From Cristatella mucedo (lineage: Eukaryota; Bryozoa; Phylactolaemata; Cristatellidae), in assembly GCA_009760855.2 (NCBI GenBank), contig WPIO01000002.1:12934001-12998000 (forward strand): a stretch of DNA of 64,000 bases. Direction: 5' to 3'. Shown piece by piece: positions 41,725 to 53,329 of this stretch. Position numbers and translations under genes: made by a program. The notes below the pieces were generated by a model. That model was given only the letters and a program-made list of their open reading frames with translations. It ran no database searches and had not been told where the DNA came from. Position 1 is the stretch's first letter; the number at the start of each line of letters is the position of its first letter.

Positions 41725-43196
41725 AGAAAGCAGCTGGCAAATCTGCACTGATGCCAAGCGGCCCAACAAGCAAGTCACAGGGGCAGCTGCAGCTCCTGGT
41801 GCTTCCGGTGCCGTGATCAACAGCCAGTCGATGCCAAACACAGTGGACAACTGCAGCCTTGCAGCTGCTGGCAATCGTGGCCGAGGCCGCAGCCTCAACA
41901 GCAGCAGCCGACTTGCTATTCACGCCGGCTTCCTGCGAAGCAGTAGCAGCAGCTGCCGCCGGCAGCTCGTGCTACTCACAGGCAATGAGAGGTCACTCTA
42001 CCGAGCTTCGGCAAAGCTTCCTAGCGGTCCCTGCCATCGGCCACTTGCCGGAGGTGCCCAGGGCTCTGTGGCACGCCTGACCGTCGGTTGCCCTGTGATC
42101 GTCGGTGGAGTGCTCCGAGGCACGCTGCGCTACTGCGGGCCGGTGCACTTCGCCACCGACGTCTGGGGCGGCGTCGAGCTGTGCGCCGCCGACGCCGCGG
42201 CCGGTGGCGGCAAGAACGACGGCTCGGTGGGCAACGTGCGCTACTTCAGCTGCACCGCCAACGCCGGCCTCTTTGCCCCCCTGTCGAAGGTGACGTCGGA
42301 TCGTGGGAGCCATGGCAACAGGGATAACACCGACGGCAGCGGAAGTGAGCGAGTTGCCGCTGGCGACACCACATTCGTAATGGCCGACGACCACAGTCGC
42401 TGGTCGAGGCTCCCGGAAGATGGCAGCAGCAAAGGCCAGCGGAGGCTTGGCGACACACGCTCGGTGAGCAAGGCTCGCGCCGTCCTGCTCAACAAAACGT
42501 TTGAGGTGCCTCGTGAGTGCAACAGCAATGGCGACGCTGGGAAGGGCAGACGAAGCGCCGAGAGGGGGGCAGGCACCTGCCCGTGCCGCCTGCGGAAGCA
42601 GCAGCGGCACGGGCAGGTGCCGCTTAGTGGGTCCTCGATGCCAAGGACCTGCCAAGCTAGTGGCGCCGCCACAGCTCCAGCGGCGACGGCGGCCGAGGAC
42701 CGCTTGTCGAGCACCGACGACAAGGGCGCCGGAGGCAGTGCAGGCAATGACAGGGCCTGGCATCTCCTGACGCCGTCACTGTCACTGCTTCGCATTGCTC
42801 CTCTGCTGTCCGAAAATCGCTCGACATCGGCTGCCGCTGACGGGGTCACCACTGCCACTGCACCGGAAGTGCGGTGCAGGCTCATTGCTCTAGCGAGCAG
42901 CCTGCGAGCAGCTGCTGCCGCTTCAGCCGCCTCGGCCGACCGCCTTGGAGATGAGAGTGCAGAGACGATAGCCCTCGGCGCTCTCGGACTGAGCAGCAGG
43001 ATGCTTGCCACAGCCGCCACGCCTGCTGGCGGCTCGCTGGCTGCAGCAGCGGCGCTCCAGCCAGCTGGTGAGGACATCGGCGCCCTGGACGTGGTCAGCC
43101 TCGACGACACGACGCTGAACCGAAGCATGGAGCTCTTCCACACACCGAGCAGCTGGAGCAGTGGAGAGCTGGCAGCCACTGGCGAGCGCCATGCGG
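41725..43196 (+). CDS. CAP-Gly gene, large exon
   Basis: Acceptor 'catttgtcgattgcag' and donor G|GTGCGT (43197). Open for 490 codons, GC-rich, with the CAP-Gly domain in the first third and a C-terminal SLDDTTLNRSMELFHTPSSW segment. The first 110 codons could be untranslated or belong to a shorter exon. The domain part is certain. Confidence 0.8.
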
Positions 43197-46100
43197 GTGC
43201 GTGACTGCCGGCTGTGCGCGCCCTACTCTAGTCACCCCTTTGAAGCGCGAGGCTCTCGCATTGTGCCCATGCCTGCGTCCGACAAACCAGATTGCAAACC
43301 CGGTAACCTGGAGGCATCGGCCACTAGAAGCATCTGGACTGGATACGCATGCTCGAGTGAGATTCCATTGAGAGGCTTTGCCCCGGGCGTGTCTGCTCGG
43401 CCTGAGCTCAGCCGTCGGCTGTGCTGCCTTCGAGTCGAAGTCTGTTCATGCGTCCTTCGTGGCGTTTTGTACAAACCCCGAACTGGCATTTGAAGGCACT
43501 GGGATGGCGCAACCATAGTTCATGGTTTCGTAATGCCACTGCGTCTGCCTGAAAGGCTGGGCTCATCTCAATTCATGGGGGACTGCTGGTCGGCTGCTGG
43601 CCGGCTGCTGGCTCTACCACCCTCGAGGCTCCGATAGGCATGTCACTGCTTTAAGCATGGTGGCTGCTGCTGCTGCAGCAGCAGCCACCATACAACTTGC
43701 CTGTCAACTTTTTAAGCGAATAATCGAGAGGTAGAGATGCGAGTCGAGCTTTCCTTATCCTTCGAAATAATAGAGAAACTGGGAGATGCACTTTCTTGCT
43801 GGGTAAATCGACTGGATGCCGTTACTTTGTGACTCAGGAGTTTGCTGGTATTCTGCCAAGGGCAGCATAGCTGGAAGTAGACTGCCTTATGCACAGGCCA
43901 CGTTTTGTATTTGCCGTTCCACAGGCGACTGCCATAGAACGCAACTGTGAAAATGAAATAAGAATAAGACACGTGTTCAGTGCTCAAAGAGAACCTCTTT
44001 TCTTTGCACTTTGCAGTTGCAATAACTGCTGCATTAGAAGCATGTCGATTTATTAGTGATAAAAAGTGCAGTGCTAGCAAGCATAATAAGCATACAGAAG
44101 ACAATTTGCAGCGACAGAACAAATGCTGCGGCAAACATGAGGTTTTAGCTTAGTTTTAAATATCGTCAATTATATCATACTGTCGGTCGGTATTGAGTTT
44201 CAGGCTTCCTTGAGCATGCGAGCCGAGGGCTTAGTATCCATAAGATTCTAAGTTAGGTGAGGGCATAACTAAACAAAATGAGTCAAAGAAGTCAGTAGCA
44301 TGATGCGAAGCCTGATTTAGAAGTATTTTGGATATATAGGCCGTGCTATAGCAAAAGAAGTAAGTTGCAGGACCTCAAAGTCAATGCGATGCTTGAGTAG
44401 AGAAGTAGAGCAGTGTGACAGCTACAACGTTTGAGACAGACATGCCTAGCTTGAGAGTTTTGCATCAACTTCGTAGGTCCCATTTCAGAGGTAGGAAACC
44501 GACTTTCAGGTCTGACCTACCTCTGCAATAAGACTTATATTATATCTTATGCTTATATTGGGTTCCGAATGTCTGGGTGGGTGTCACAAATGAAATGACA
44601 AGCTTCTGCAAGTAAGTTATGTTGTGTGACAGTGTCTCTGGCAGCAGCTGTTCTTGTGGATCTAGTGGAGACACGAGCAGGGGAACGTGAGTGGTGAATG
44701 GGCCTCTATCTTTATTTCCCCAGCCGGTACATATACTAGCTGGGGGCTGACTCACCAAATATAAGGGAGTGCATCTGTGGTGGCCGCATGCTTACATCAA
44801 AGGCTGCACCGAGTCAATTGCTCAACCACCTGCTGTAGGTGGGGCATACATTAGTGGCTGACGCTGCGACACTAGTAGCAATGGCAGAAGCAGCAGGCTC
44901 ACACAACATCTCTTCCACATAAATAAAATAATTAATAAATACTAGCTGATTTAACAGCCTCTTTTTGTATAGCGACAGAAGAACCTTTATGGCTATCATA
45001 AACGCTTGCAGTGGCGATAAAGGATCGCCCACCGCAGGATTCGAACCCACGACCTTGGGGCCGAGGTCGTGAAAAGCAACCGCCTTACTTAGTGAGACAT
45101 TACGGCTCACCAAGCTTATGCAAGTAATTTATACATACCCTTATTGAATCAGGCCCAAAGTTTCGCAGTCATGCGAAGCTGAAAGCAGGTACACTTGACT
45201 GTGGAGCTGATGGGGTCATCTAGGTCACTTTGGAACAGGACACTCCGATTGGATTGCACGAAGATGCTACGAGATATATGCTGGCCGAACCCATTTTGAT
45301 TTGTAGGCTTTGCGATTTTCTCGTTAAACAGTCTTTGCTTGGCTTGCTTCGGAGACTATATTTTTTCTGCAGCTTGAAGGGAGATCGATATGCAGCTGCA
45401 TGCAAAATGCATGATATGCAGCTCTAACCTACCATTGATTACTTATTGCTAGTAGCTTAGGTACAAGTCGGTACTCAGCTGTAGTCCATGAACCCACCGT
45501 TAATGAGCTGTCGCTGACAAGGGACCAGCTGACCGGCAAAGGCAATGTGAACTCGGGTACGGTTGTGTGCTCTACTACTGCAAGCACTGTCCAAATATAG
45601 GGCATCGAAGTCCGTCGGTGTTTTCGTATCGTCGTTTGTGCACCATCAGAGCATCTTGCTACATTTTCTATGCGTTTAAAAAGCGTACCTTTATGATGAC
45701 ACTGCCGTGACAGGATATGCAGGGACCATTTCCATTCGTTTCATTTATTGCGTGCTCTCAACTCCAGAAAAACACTTTGATTAGCAGCGGTAGCATCTAT
45801 CGATAAGCAGATCCATCTGCACGTTCGAGAAGAGGTAGGTCTTATACAATTAGTCTAGGACTGCTTTGTGAAACTAGTACTGACTATTTGGACTCCAACT
45901 GTCGATAGTCTTGTAACCAATGCTATAGGCTGTGTAATTCCTACCACAGACTTGCCTCTGGTTCCAGTTATGCAGGCCCCGAGACGCATCCCCCATCGGG
46001 GCTTGCTTCGGAGAAACGGCAGTTTAATTTCTCATCAGTTCATAATGCAATCGTGTGAACCAAAAAGCAGCAGGGTAACTAAGCAGCATTACCGAGGGAC

Positions 46101-48852
46101 CCTGGATGCAACTCTTCAAAGGTGGCTCAGCATGGCACAAGTGCTCATGACCCTGGGAAGTCAGGCTCCCCTGTTCGTGGGTAACCGGTCGCTTTGTCTA
46201 GGAAAAGAAGCATACCATCGTCCAAAATGGAGGGGACTGCATGAAGAAGGCAGCTGCACAAAAATATATATTCTGAAACAGCAATTATACTGTTGGCCCT
46301 GAGCAAAATTAAAGGGTTCGCAGAATGATGCTGGCGCTTACTACCTAGAAAGTCTGGCAGCTCGGTGTGACGTTCTGCAGTCACTATCCACGTTATAAAG
46401 GATCCGCATTACACCCCATCGTTCAAGATGCATGCGGCTTCGTGACAGGGACAACTGCATTCAGCCTGTGGAGGATACGATGGGCAATATCATGCAGATG
46501 TCTTTGATGACCATGCAACCACTGGCAGATGCTGGAAATGCAGGAAACAGTTATGGGGTACTGCAAACTGGGACACGTTGCCTAGTCTGTTTGATTATAC
46601 AACTCTCTGGTTCAGTTGATGAAACATTACGGTTGCTGCAGAAAGTTTGTTGACATGCAGGGTCTCAGCATGGCACGTTTCAATCTCAATGAATAGCTGC
46701 AAAAAAGCAATGCAAATATAACGACATTAACAAAGTTTACGTACCATACTAAAATGGGAAGACGAGCCTCTAAATTGCAGAAAGCATGAAATCGACTAGC
46801 AGATTTCTTAGTCATCAAGCCGTATCTGCATATGACACATGGTACGTTTTCTGTTCTGAACAAAACGGGGTTTCTAATTGAACATTTAACCAAGATTGCC
46901 AACTGCCACATGACTACTAGTGCAACACCGACGTTGCATATGAGATCAGTGGTCACATATAAGGACCTTTAAGTTTGTGTGTAAGAAAAGCAGCATCAGA
47001 GCAAGCAGTCTCTCAGATCAGCATTTTTGCAGATGCAGTCTCAAGTCAGATTTCTACTGAAACAGGCTTCACAGCAGCTCCAACCGACACCTGCAGAACA
47101 TCCACTTCGTTCAGCACGTAGTCAAAGCTGAGGCCCCCATACAACATCCTGTTACCTGCCACCACAATGTGCAAACCAGTTAAAATTGCATGCTGTAGCT
47201 TCTCAAGCCGTGTAGAAGGCTCTTCAGTTTGGCTATACGGAGCTTTAACCATGGCCCAGACCTGAGCTACATGGGTCACCTTATCGACACGAAAGTCCTC
47301 GAACCCATAACAAAGTAAATTTAGCATGTGATGTAGGTAGTACTCTTTTTTTTCTAGATATCGAACTAGCTCTACACTTAGAATAAACAAACTCCTGAGA
47401 AAATTCTTGCCAATCTTACTAGTTGCTGCTAGCTGCTAGTAGTACTGGCTTTTGAAATATTTGCAAGCAATGCTGCATTGAAATTTTCTCAAATTCAGTA
47501 CAACACTGCTCTGCAGTTAGTTTAAGACTAAGTACTAAGTGCTCAGTAATGCATGAAAGTTCAGTGAGAGATTTTTCTGAATCCCGGATTTTGTCAAGCC
47601 AAATAGCCGATTTGGCACTTCGGCATTTAATCACATTCAGAGCGCATGCCTTGTATTCTTTCAGAACGAAAGGCATGCTTCGGGCACGACCCTCGCCAAT
47701 ATTGCCACTAGTAATAACAATAGTTTCGGGCAACTGCTAAGGGTCTACAGAAACTAATCCAACATCTGACAGAAAATTGCACATATACACTGCAGTGGTT
47801 CATAGAAACTACAAATCTCTTGCCACCAATGCATCAAACTTGGCAGCAAAGGATTTTTAGTTTTCATTGTAGGTGTGTTAATTCTTGCAACTGGGCGACC
47901 TATACTGTTGAAGCTAGAGCATCAAAACAAAGCTATTAGTGCAAAACTGTATGCATGTATACCTATGGTTGCAGAGCATGCCAGAAATCAAGTATGCCCA
48001 TCTCTAAATAACTAGTCTATGCCCATAGCACAGAGATGCATATTCTGCAGCCAAAGAGGGGTGGTCTCTGAGCAGCACTGGCCATGGTGTACCCGTGACT
48101 TGCGATCACTCGAAGTTGCTTTTAATACGGTTTAAACCAGAGATCAGAACACGTCTGGTTTCTAAGCGTTTTCATTCAGGATCTACTAACAATCTCTTAG
48201 TCTGATCGATTCAGCATGACAGCGTTTAGTAAAAAGCTAGGTCGTTATCTCAACCACATGCTTCCTTCAGAGGATGTGGGCCAACTTTGTCTGCAATCGG
48301 CTAGTTCGATGCAGACAAACCTAGGCTACCAATTACTTATCCATCATCCTCAACCACAGTATTAAGTTTGGCAAACAATCACGTATAAATGTCATTGTGG
48401 TATGGCCTCACTATAAAATGTCTAATGTATGGGAGAGGGATATCATACCATTCCGTGACTAGCTGTCAATACATGCAACAGGTATACAAAGTATCCTGCA
48501 CAACCGACAGAGTGTTACCTCCTCTCAAAAATTCTTACGCATAACTCCGTGGAAATTGCAAACCGATTTTATTTATATTTAGGCAGTATCATTTGTATCA
48601 TTCTGGTTATTGGGATCATTACCTAAAGTGAGTTATAAAAAATATGCCATGAAAGCATCAAGAAGTGAACCCCAACCTCCAGTGACTGGACAAACTTTGC
48701 AGATACTTGTTCAATTTGAGCTTCACTTTGAAAATAATTCATAGCCGGCTGTAGTTCAAAACGTTACAAGGCAGCTCTAGCTGTTTAACCACACGTGTAA
48801 TCTCCATCGTGTTCCTCACCGGATGTGTTAGAACGTTGCATGGTGGTCTCAA

Positions 48853-48926
<74 letters not shown>

Positions 48927-51211
48927 TCTTTCTCCTTTTGTCTCTCTCACTCTTAAGCACTTTACTATCAGTCTTAGTTTAATGTTAGTAAATTTTTCTG
49001 CAGCAGGTAAGCCATGGCTCTTACAAATGGTTTTCTCGGTTGCAGGATATTTGCTGTTAGCACTAATTTGTCTGTCATTTTTTACCATCGACGTTAAAAT
49101 CCGAGTTGTTTTTTCTAGATCACATGCTATCCCACGACAACATTACCAATCTGATCCGGCTCGAGAGCCTGGCCCTTGCCAAGCAATTTGAGGAACTGTC
49201 TGACCAGAATGACAAGGCGCATGCAGCAGTGATGGGTAGCAGCATGTCCGCCTCAAGCGGAGCAAATCGAAGCAGCTGGCATAAAGTTAATCTCATCCAA
49301 AGTTGCCCTTTCGGGGCAGAGGTAATGTTTGTGTACTGTAACTAAGCTGCTCGTCGGAATGTGTTCTATGCCGTGGGACAGCTAAGCACTGATGAGTCTG
49401 TGGTTATGACTGTGGGCTAGTTATGCTTAGCAACTGGTTGGGTCCTAGAAACTTAAGAAAGTAGCATACGGCCTTGAAAGGTAGAGTTTCATAGTACTAA
49501 TATAGTATTTCATAGTATTTATATCAGTATAGTTTCATATCAGACTCGTGTCTGATATGAACTTAGCAACAACAGTTGAACCCGTGTGAACAGGCCTACT
49601 TGCAATACAGTTAGAAAACTTAAGCATCACTCCCCTTAAGGCTCCCAAATGTGACTTACTAGTATAGAAGCAATAACTGTCGAGGCTTCTACGTGATGAC
49701 TCGCCTGTATATGCATCAGCATATCAGACTGTCATTGTGCTTTCCTAGTCTAGTCCAGATAGTTAACGAATTGGCCCCAAGCCACCTGTGATTCGGTATT
49801 CTGTCAGGGTGTGGTAGCCACACCTCAAGATAAGCAATATCGTGGTAGAGGCAATGCACTTTACAAGAGCATGCGATACACTTGCCTAGGCTACCTGCAT
49901 GGCCTGGTCACTGCATAAAGCTCCAAATGAACTAGTGCTTGTCAACCTTGCTGCTTATGCAACCATTAGCATCACCTTACTTGCTGCAGTGAACACGAGA
50001 AGCACATTTGTGAAACCTACAGCGTTCAGTCCAAAGATGTTCAAAGAAGCCTGCCACCAACATACTATACATCTTTGTATATTCTTATGAGCTAGCATGT
50101 GTGCACAGTCATCAGCATAAATGTATGAGGAGGAGCAACGACATCTACTCTCCTGTTGCCGAGTGTGGCTCATCCTTAGCAGCAGCGGTCCTGAGCTGCT
50201 ACTTCCATGCTACTCGCTACCTCAACTGCTCTCCTGACTCTGCTATGCCTCCCTCTTTCTCTTTGTTGCGTGAGCAAGGAAGTGAGCGTAGAGCAGGACG
50301 TGGAGCAAGAGCATACCAGTGGGAAGATAGATTGATGCTGGCAAAAAAGAATTGCCTGATCCAATCTCGAACATACAACCATGGTAGTGCACTAGGCTGC
50401 ACCCTTCTGCTTTGTCCAAGACCTAGCAGTCAGTCCATTTGGACACTGTAGGTAACAGAATGGTGCCAATTGCCTAAAAAGTTTATAGTTTGCTCAAATA
50501 AATGACAGTTAATTCTTCTGGCACGAAGTTAGCACCTTTGCACTGTCTGGCTTGCAGATGTAGGCAGCCTTTGTTGCCAAGCAGGTGATTAACTGGCTCT
50601 GCATTCTGCCAGATACACCGAATGTGGTAGCGGTAGCTTGGCAAACATTGCTTTTCAGGATTCACCTACACTTGTGAGTTCAAGACAAGATACCCTGAAG
50701 GTCACAGGTGGCCACTTACCTGTTGCACTTGGAAATCCAGAGCACAACAGATATCTGGAAAACGTTGAGGCCGGTTTGGGTGGCACGTTCCAGCTGTCGA
50801 ACAAAGCTTCTACACGTTTGGGTTTGAACCGAGATATCAAGGCTGCAGCAAAGCAGGCAGCTCGACCGTGTCGTTCGATTGGCCCTCGGTGCACTGCTGC
50901 CACTGCTGCCGCTACTGCCACCACGGCCACTGGTGCTGCTGCTATCGGACTCAACTGTCTGATTACTGGCTATGATCGGCTCGGCCATGATGCAACCGTC
51001 ACTATACTGCCGGTTGACAGTGATCCAACGCTAGCGATGCCTTCATTGCCTGCACGGCAACGAAAGACACGCATACACCTCGACGATGTGAACGATCGCT
51101 TGCTTGCTAGAGATTTCATCTGCCAGAGCCGGAAGAGCTTGGTCCACTGCCTCGCTGATTTCAGTGGCCAGTGGAAGCCGGTGGACTGCTCCACTCCACA
51201 TGTTGCCAACG
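41725..51211 (+). CDS. CAP-Gly domain protein (CLIP-like), partial, three exons
   Basis: Exons 41725-43196, 49119-49321 and 50659-51211 join in phase (1, 0; last exon ends in phase 1), giving about 742 codons with more exons expected on both sides. The CAP-Gly domain (42083-42292) has TVGCPVIVGG, GTLRYCGPVHFATDVWGGVE and GKNDGSVGNVRYFSCTANAG, closing LFAPLSKV. In this family GKNDG binds the EEY/F tails of tubulin and EB1, so a microtubule plus-end role is likely. The loop before GKNDG is enlarged by Ala/Gly. After the domain comes a Ser/Ala-rich low-complexity stretch, then a short predicted helix (NITNLIRLESLALAKQFEEL). Family is sure at the domain level. The exact orthologue (CLIP, or another CAP-Gly protein) is not. 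A Met at 41831 could be an internal start. Confidence 0.72.
43657..43691. repeat. perfect 16-bp hairpin with 3-nt loop
   Basis: 'atggtggctgctgctg' and its exact reverse complement are separated by CTG. It lies between the CAP-Gly exon donor and the stop of the opposite-strand candidate exon. Confidence 0.9.
43712..43945 (-). CDS. candidate last exon of a minus-strand gene
   Basis: An excellent acceptor ('cttatttcattttcacag') is followed by an open frame to TAA: VAFYGSRLWNGKYKTWPVHK, then YFQLCCPWQNTSKLLSHK, and a Ser-rich end. I do not recognise the family. It lies inside the first intron of the CAP-Gly gene, on the other strand. It could be the end of a nested gene with 46.6-47.7 kb, but phases to those segments were not resolved. 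Confidence 0.4.
   Translation of the reverse strand, partial: VAFYGSRLWNGKYKTWPVHKAVYFQLCCPWQNTSKLLSHKVTASSRFTQQESASPSFSIISKDKESSTRISTSRLFA
44150..44560 (-). mobile_element. LINE C-terminal fragment, decayed
   Basis: Minus-strand traces of the WNSLP...TFKR area ('ttgagtttcaggcttcct') and upstream 'tttgagacagacatgcctag' (LVC motif). Non-coding. Confidence 0.55.
44942..45115 (-). mobile_element. tRNA-derived SINE (family 2), well preserved
   Basis: Minus-strand 'gtctcactaagtaaggcggt' (box A), 'gtcgtgggttcgaatcctgc' (box B), 'gggcgatcctttatcgccac', ending 'gaggctgttaaatcagctag'. Nearly the same as 58966-59135, so both are young. Confidence 0.92.
45150..45330 (-). mobile_element. LINE fragment between RT and C terminus
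   Basis: Minus strand has 'cctgttccaaagtgacct', then 'atcagctccacagtcaagtg'. Same element type and strand as 44150-44560, probably one old copy split by later insertions. Confidence 0.6.
45330..46620. other. no recognised feature
   Basis: The 144-codon ORF at 45868-46302 (plus) shows no family resemblance and no codon-level support. The sequence is intronic to the CAP-Gly gene. Confidence 0.35.
46640..46900 (-). other. weak candidate coding segment
   Basis: A minus-strand frame reads CSIRNPVLFRTENVPCVICR followed by FHAFCNLEARLPILV. It is near the next candidate, but no splice sites were secured. Confidence 0.2.
47046..47737 (-). CDS. candidate minus-strand coding region with a frame break
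   Basis: Two adjoining open frames read like one helical protein. 47737-47440 starts after an acceptor-like 'gacccttagcag' (GNIGEGRARSMPFVLKEYKA, then LDKIRDSEKSLTELSCITEH). It shifts frame near 47430 into SLFILSVELVRYLEKKEYYL ... GLHIVVAGNRMLYGGLSFDY, stop at 47046. The break is at a short 'agcagctagcagc' duplication, too close for an ordinary intron. It may be a pseudogene, a retrocopy or a transposon remnant. Family not recognised. Confidence 0.4.
47740..48850. other. no recognised feature
   Basis: AT-rich intronic sequence of the CAP-Gly gene with no ORF of note. Confidence 0.5.
48855..48924 (+). repeat. (TC)n microsatellite
   Basis: About 65 bp of TC, 195 bp upstream of the 49119 exon. 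In transcript sense it is a long polypyrimidine tract. Confidence 0.95.
49119..49321 (+). CDS. CAP-Gly gene, second exon found
   Basis: Acceptor 'ccgagttgttttttctag' and donor GAG|GTAATG. Phase 1 in matches the large exon (G+AT = Asp). It encodes HMLSHDNITNLIRLESLALA and then a Ser-rich part. The intron between is 5.9 kb. Confidence 0.6.
49330..50120. other. intron of the CAP-Gly gene, no recognised element
   Basis: No repeat family or exon recognised. Short 'catagta' direct repeats lie near 49490-49530. Confidence 0.45.
50125..50285 (+). mobile_element. retroelement family B, 3' part
   Basis: 'caacgacatctactctcctg', 'gagctgctacttccatgcta', 'tctctttgttgcgtgagc' match 20035-20310 closely. 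Confidence 0.7.
50659..51211 (+). CDS. CAP-Gly gene, third exon found
   Basis: Acceptor 'ttggcaaacattgcttttcag' region ending 50658, donor G|GTAAGC. Phase 0 in fits the previous exon. Open for 184 codons: HLPVALGNPEHNRYLENVEA, an Ala/Thr-rich run and KTRIHLDDVNDRLLARDFIC. Plus-strand reading is preferred because both splice phases fit, though a minus-strand frame is also open. Confidence 0.5.
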
Positions 51212-51756
51212 GTAAGCGCGCCGAAGTTAGCACTGCTTAATGGTGACACCATTCGTAAGGTGCGATCGGCTGCCGTACCAGCAGTCGAACCATATCCGCC
51301 AATGACTGCTGCTGGCCGGAAGGTGGCAGCAGAAGTGCGTGGCAGTGGCGAGGTTCTGCAGTCGGCACAACACACCCCTTCTGCTGCTGCTTCGACCAGC
51401 CTGGCCTTTGCCCCAGCTACTCTGTAGGCGGCCAAGCCCAAGCTTGTTAAGTGAGGCAACGAGGAAGCAGCTCCTGTGCTGAGCAGGAAAACCTTCGACT
51501 GGCCTGCTGGGTGGGCCTCTCTGCTTCGATTTGCCCTCGCATTATTTGCACGAACGGCATAATGGCAGACTGTCAGATGGCCAAAACGCCGTGCCCCTCT
51601 CTGGTTTGCACTCGCACGTATGTCGGCAGTGCCCTGGTTTCCTGGTCGCTTGAAGTCTAAGTAAAGACTGCTGCTGTGCAATCGCTTGTTGCATGCATTT
51701 CCGACTGAATGCAAGTGATAGCCTGTCTTTGGCAACAACAATCCGAGTGAGCTTAC

Positions 51757-51825
51757 AGCGTTAGAATCATTCGTAGCTCTGGTCAGCTGCACCTGCATGA
51801 CAGTCCTGTAAACCTCAGCTATATG
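51757..51825 (-). CDS. candidate 69-nt exon, unassigned
   Basis: Minus strand: acceptor '...acttctatggcag', 23 open codons (HIAEVYRTVMQVQLTRATND...), donor GTAAGC. It is convincing locally but has no partner exon that I could join. It may belong to an unseen minus-strand gene. Confidence 0.25.
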
Positions 51826-52099
51826 CTGCCATAGAAGTTGTAGCCAAGATTTAAAAACAATCAAGATATCCTACTTAATAGGCAAGCACGCAAAACCACC
51901 AAAGTATTATGGCTAGACAAGTATCCAAAAGCCAACAAGAAGGTTATCAGCCCCTTTGGTTGGTATGACCAACACTTAGTAGTATGCACCTAATCATGTT
52001 CATGTGAACAAGCAATGGTAAAAAGACACTCGCTGTGGTGTTATACAAAAGCATGTTCGTTTGCCCATAGTCATGACGTGCACAGTATCAAAATTAAAA

Positions 52100-52640
52100 A
52101 GCAAAGCTCAATTTACTCAGATGGAGCAAAGGCTGTGAAGAGCACCCAGGTTTGTGTTTATCGTCATCAAATCAGGAGATGACATAAAGTTTGCCGATTG
52201 TTAGTTACTATTTATGGGGGGCATGGTAACTGAATTCAAGGTGAGGGGGCACGACCAATAGACCTGAGTAAGATGTAGGTTGTGCAAAAGGAGGCCTGAT
52301 GAGGAAATAATTCAGATTGGTTGTCCTGAGCAAGGGAATGGAAGGGTGTACAGTCGACAGAATCTTGAATTCGGTACATTGCTTGATCGGCAGGCAGTGA
52401 ATAATGGGGAGCAGTGGTGCAATGTGAGTGTTTCGAGATTTATAACGGATAAGCTTAGTTTCCGGGTTTTGTACCAACTGCAAGCCTCCTACAGCACTCG
52501 CAGGAAGACCTACATTTAGCGATCTACAAAGGTTTAGTTGGACATTGATTGATGCATATGCCAGCTTGGCTGTGGTATCCTTATCTAAGCAGGCCAACAT
52601 GTTTACAATATTAAGTAGGTAAAATTAGGCAGACTTTACA
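52100..52640 (-). mobile_element. decayed LINE C-terminal part
   Basis: Minus strand: ACLDKDTTAKLAYASINVQL, LNVGLPASAVGGLQLVQNPE and an SPLL..IHCLP block match the intact LINE (ACLDKDTTSKLVHAFVTSRL, GLPACAIRRLQLVQNSAARL). Frameshifted further on. Confidence 0.85.
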
Positions 52641-52649
52641 ATAGAGCTT

Positions 52650-53210
52650 AAGGGCTTGCTCATTGAAAAGCCGTATTGGTATACGATGCCCAAATTCCAT
52701 GCAAAATGTACTGGAGAAATGCTTGTCGACCCAATTTGGGGGGGTGTTAGGCTTCCTGTTTCTGGGTGGCACTAGGCTCACCCATAATTATTAAATTAGA
52801 CTTGATGCCATTCAATTTGGTGATGCTAGCTGAGATCCAGGCATGCATGTCAGCACTGCTGACATGCATGCCTGGATCTCAGCTAACTGAAGAACTTTGT
52901 TTTAAGGACATTCATTGCCTCTCTGAATTCTAAAACTAGGTAAGACCTAAACAGGTGTCTGAAAGGCCTAGGCAAGTCGACAGGTGCTCGAGCCATAGGG
53001 GACCAATTGCATTGAAGCTGCCGAAAGATACAGCAGAGGTAGCAGTGAGACTCTGCCTGAGCCAGCATTCTTAAGAAGGTCGTTACATAGTCCCAGCAGA
53101 GCAGGATGTGTGGAGTGAAAGACTTGCTAGACATTAAACTTATAGATAACGGTACAGTGGATCTGGCACTATTCGTTCTAGTGCTTTTGATAGGAAGGAC
53201 ATCGGAGTAA
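52650..53210 (-). mobile_element. decayed LINE reverse-transcriptase part
   Basis: Minus-strand RT fragments in several frames, e.g. DVLPIKSTRTN (53205) and 'cagcttcaatgcaattggtc'. Likely the same old copy as 52100-52640. A 26-bp palindrome-like repeat 'gacatgcatgcctggatctc' lies at 52835-52885. Confidence 0.6.
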
Positions 53211-53214
53211 ATAT

Positions 53215-53310
53215 AATAATAATAATAATAATGATAAAGCACTTGATAAAGCGCCCTCAGAAAACTCAATCTCTTTCTAGGTGCTTTACATTTGCTGCAA
53301 AGGGGAACGC
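53215..53310 (-). mobile_element. solo LINE 3' tail
   Basis: Minus-strand (ATT)n with 'gagggcgctttatcaagtgc' and 'agcacctagaaagagattga'. Abuts the next LINE. Confidence 0.8.
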
Positions 53311-53329
53311 TATTGAATGGTGAGTAATT

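Noticed and set aside
44942-45115. tRNA gene
   Set aside because: The A and B boxes are present, but the body does not fold as a full tRNA and the same unit recurs with a common 3' part. It is a SINE. The same holds for the other SINE copies.
51043-51864. 273-codon minus-strand ORF as a gene
   Set aside because: It overlaps the CAP-Gly gene exon, whose acceptor, donor and phases fit on the plus strand. The minus frame is compositionally biased. Not fully excluded.
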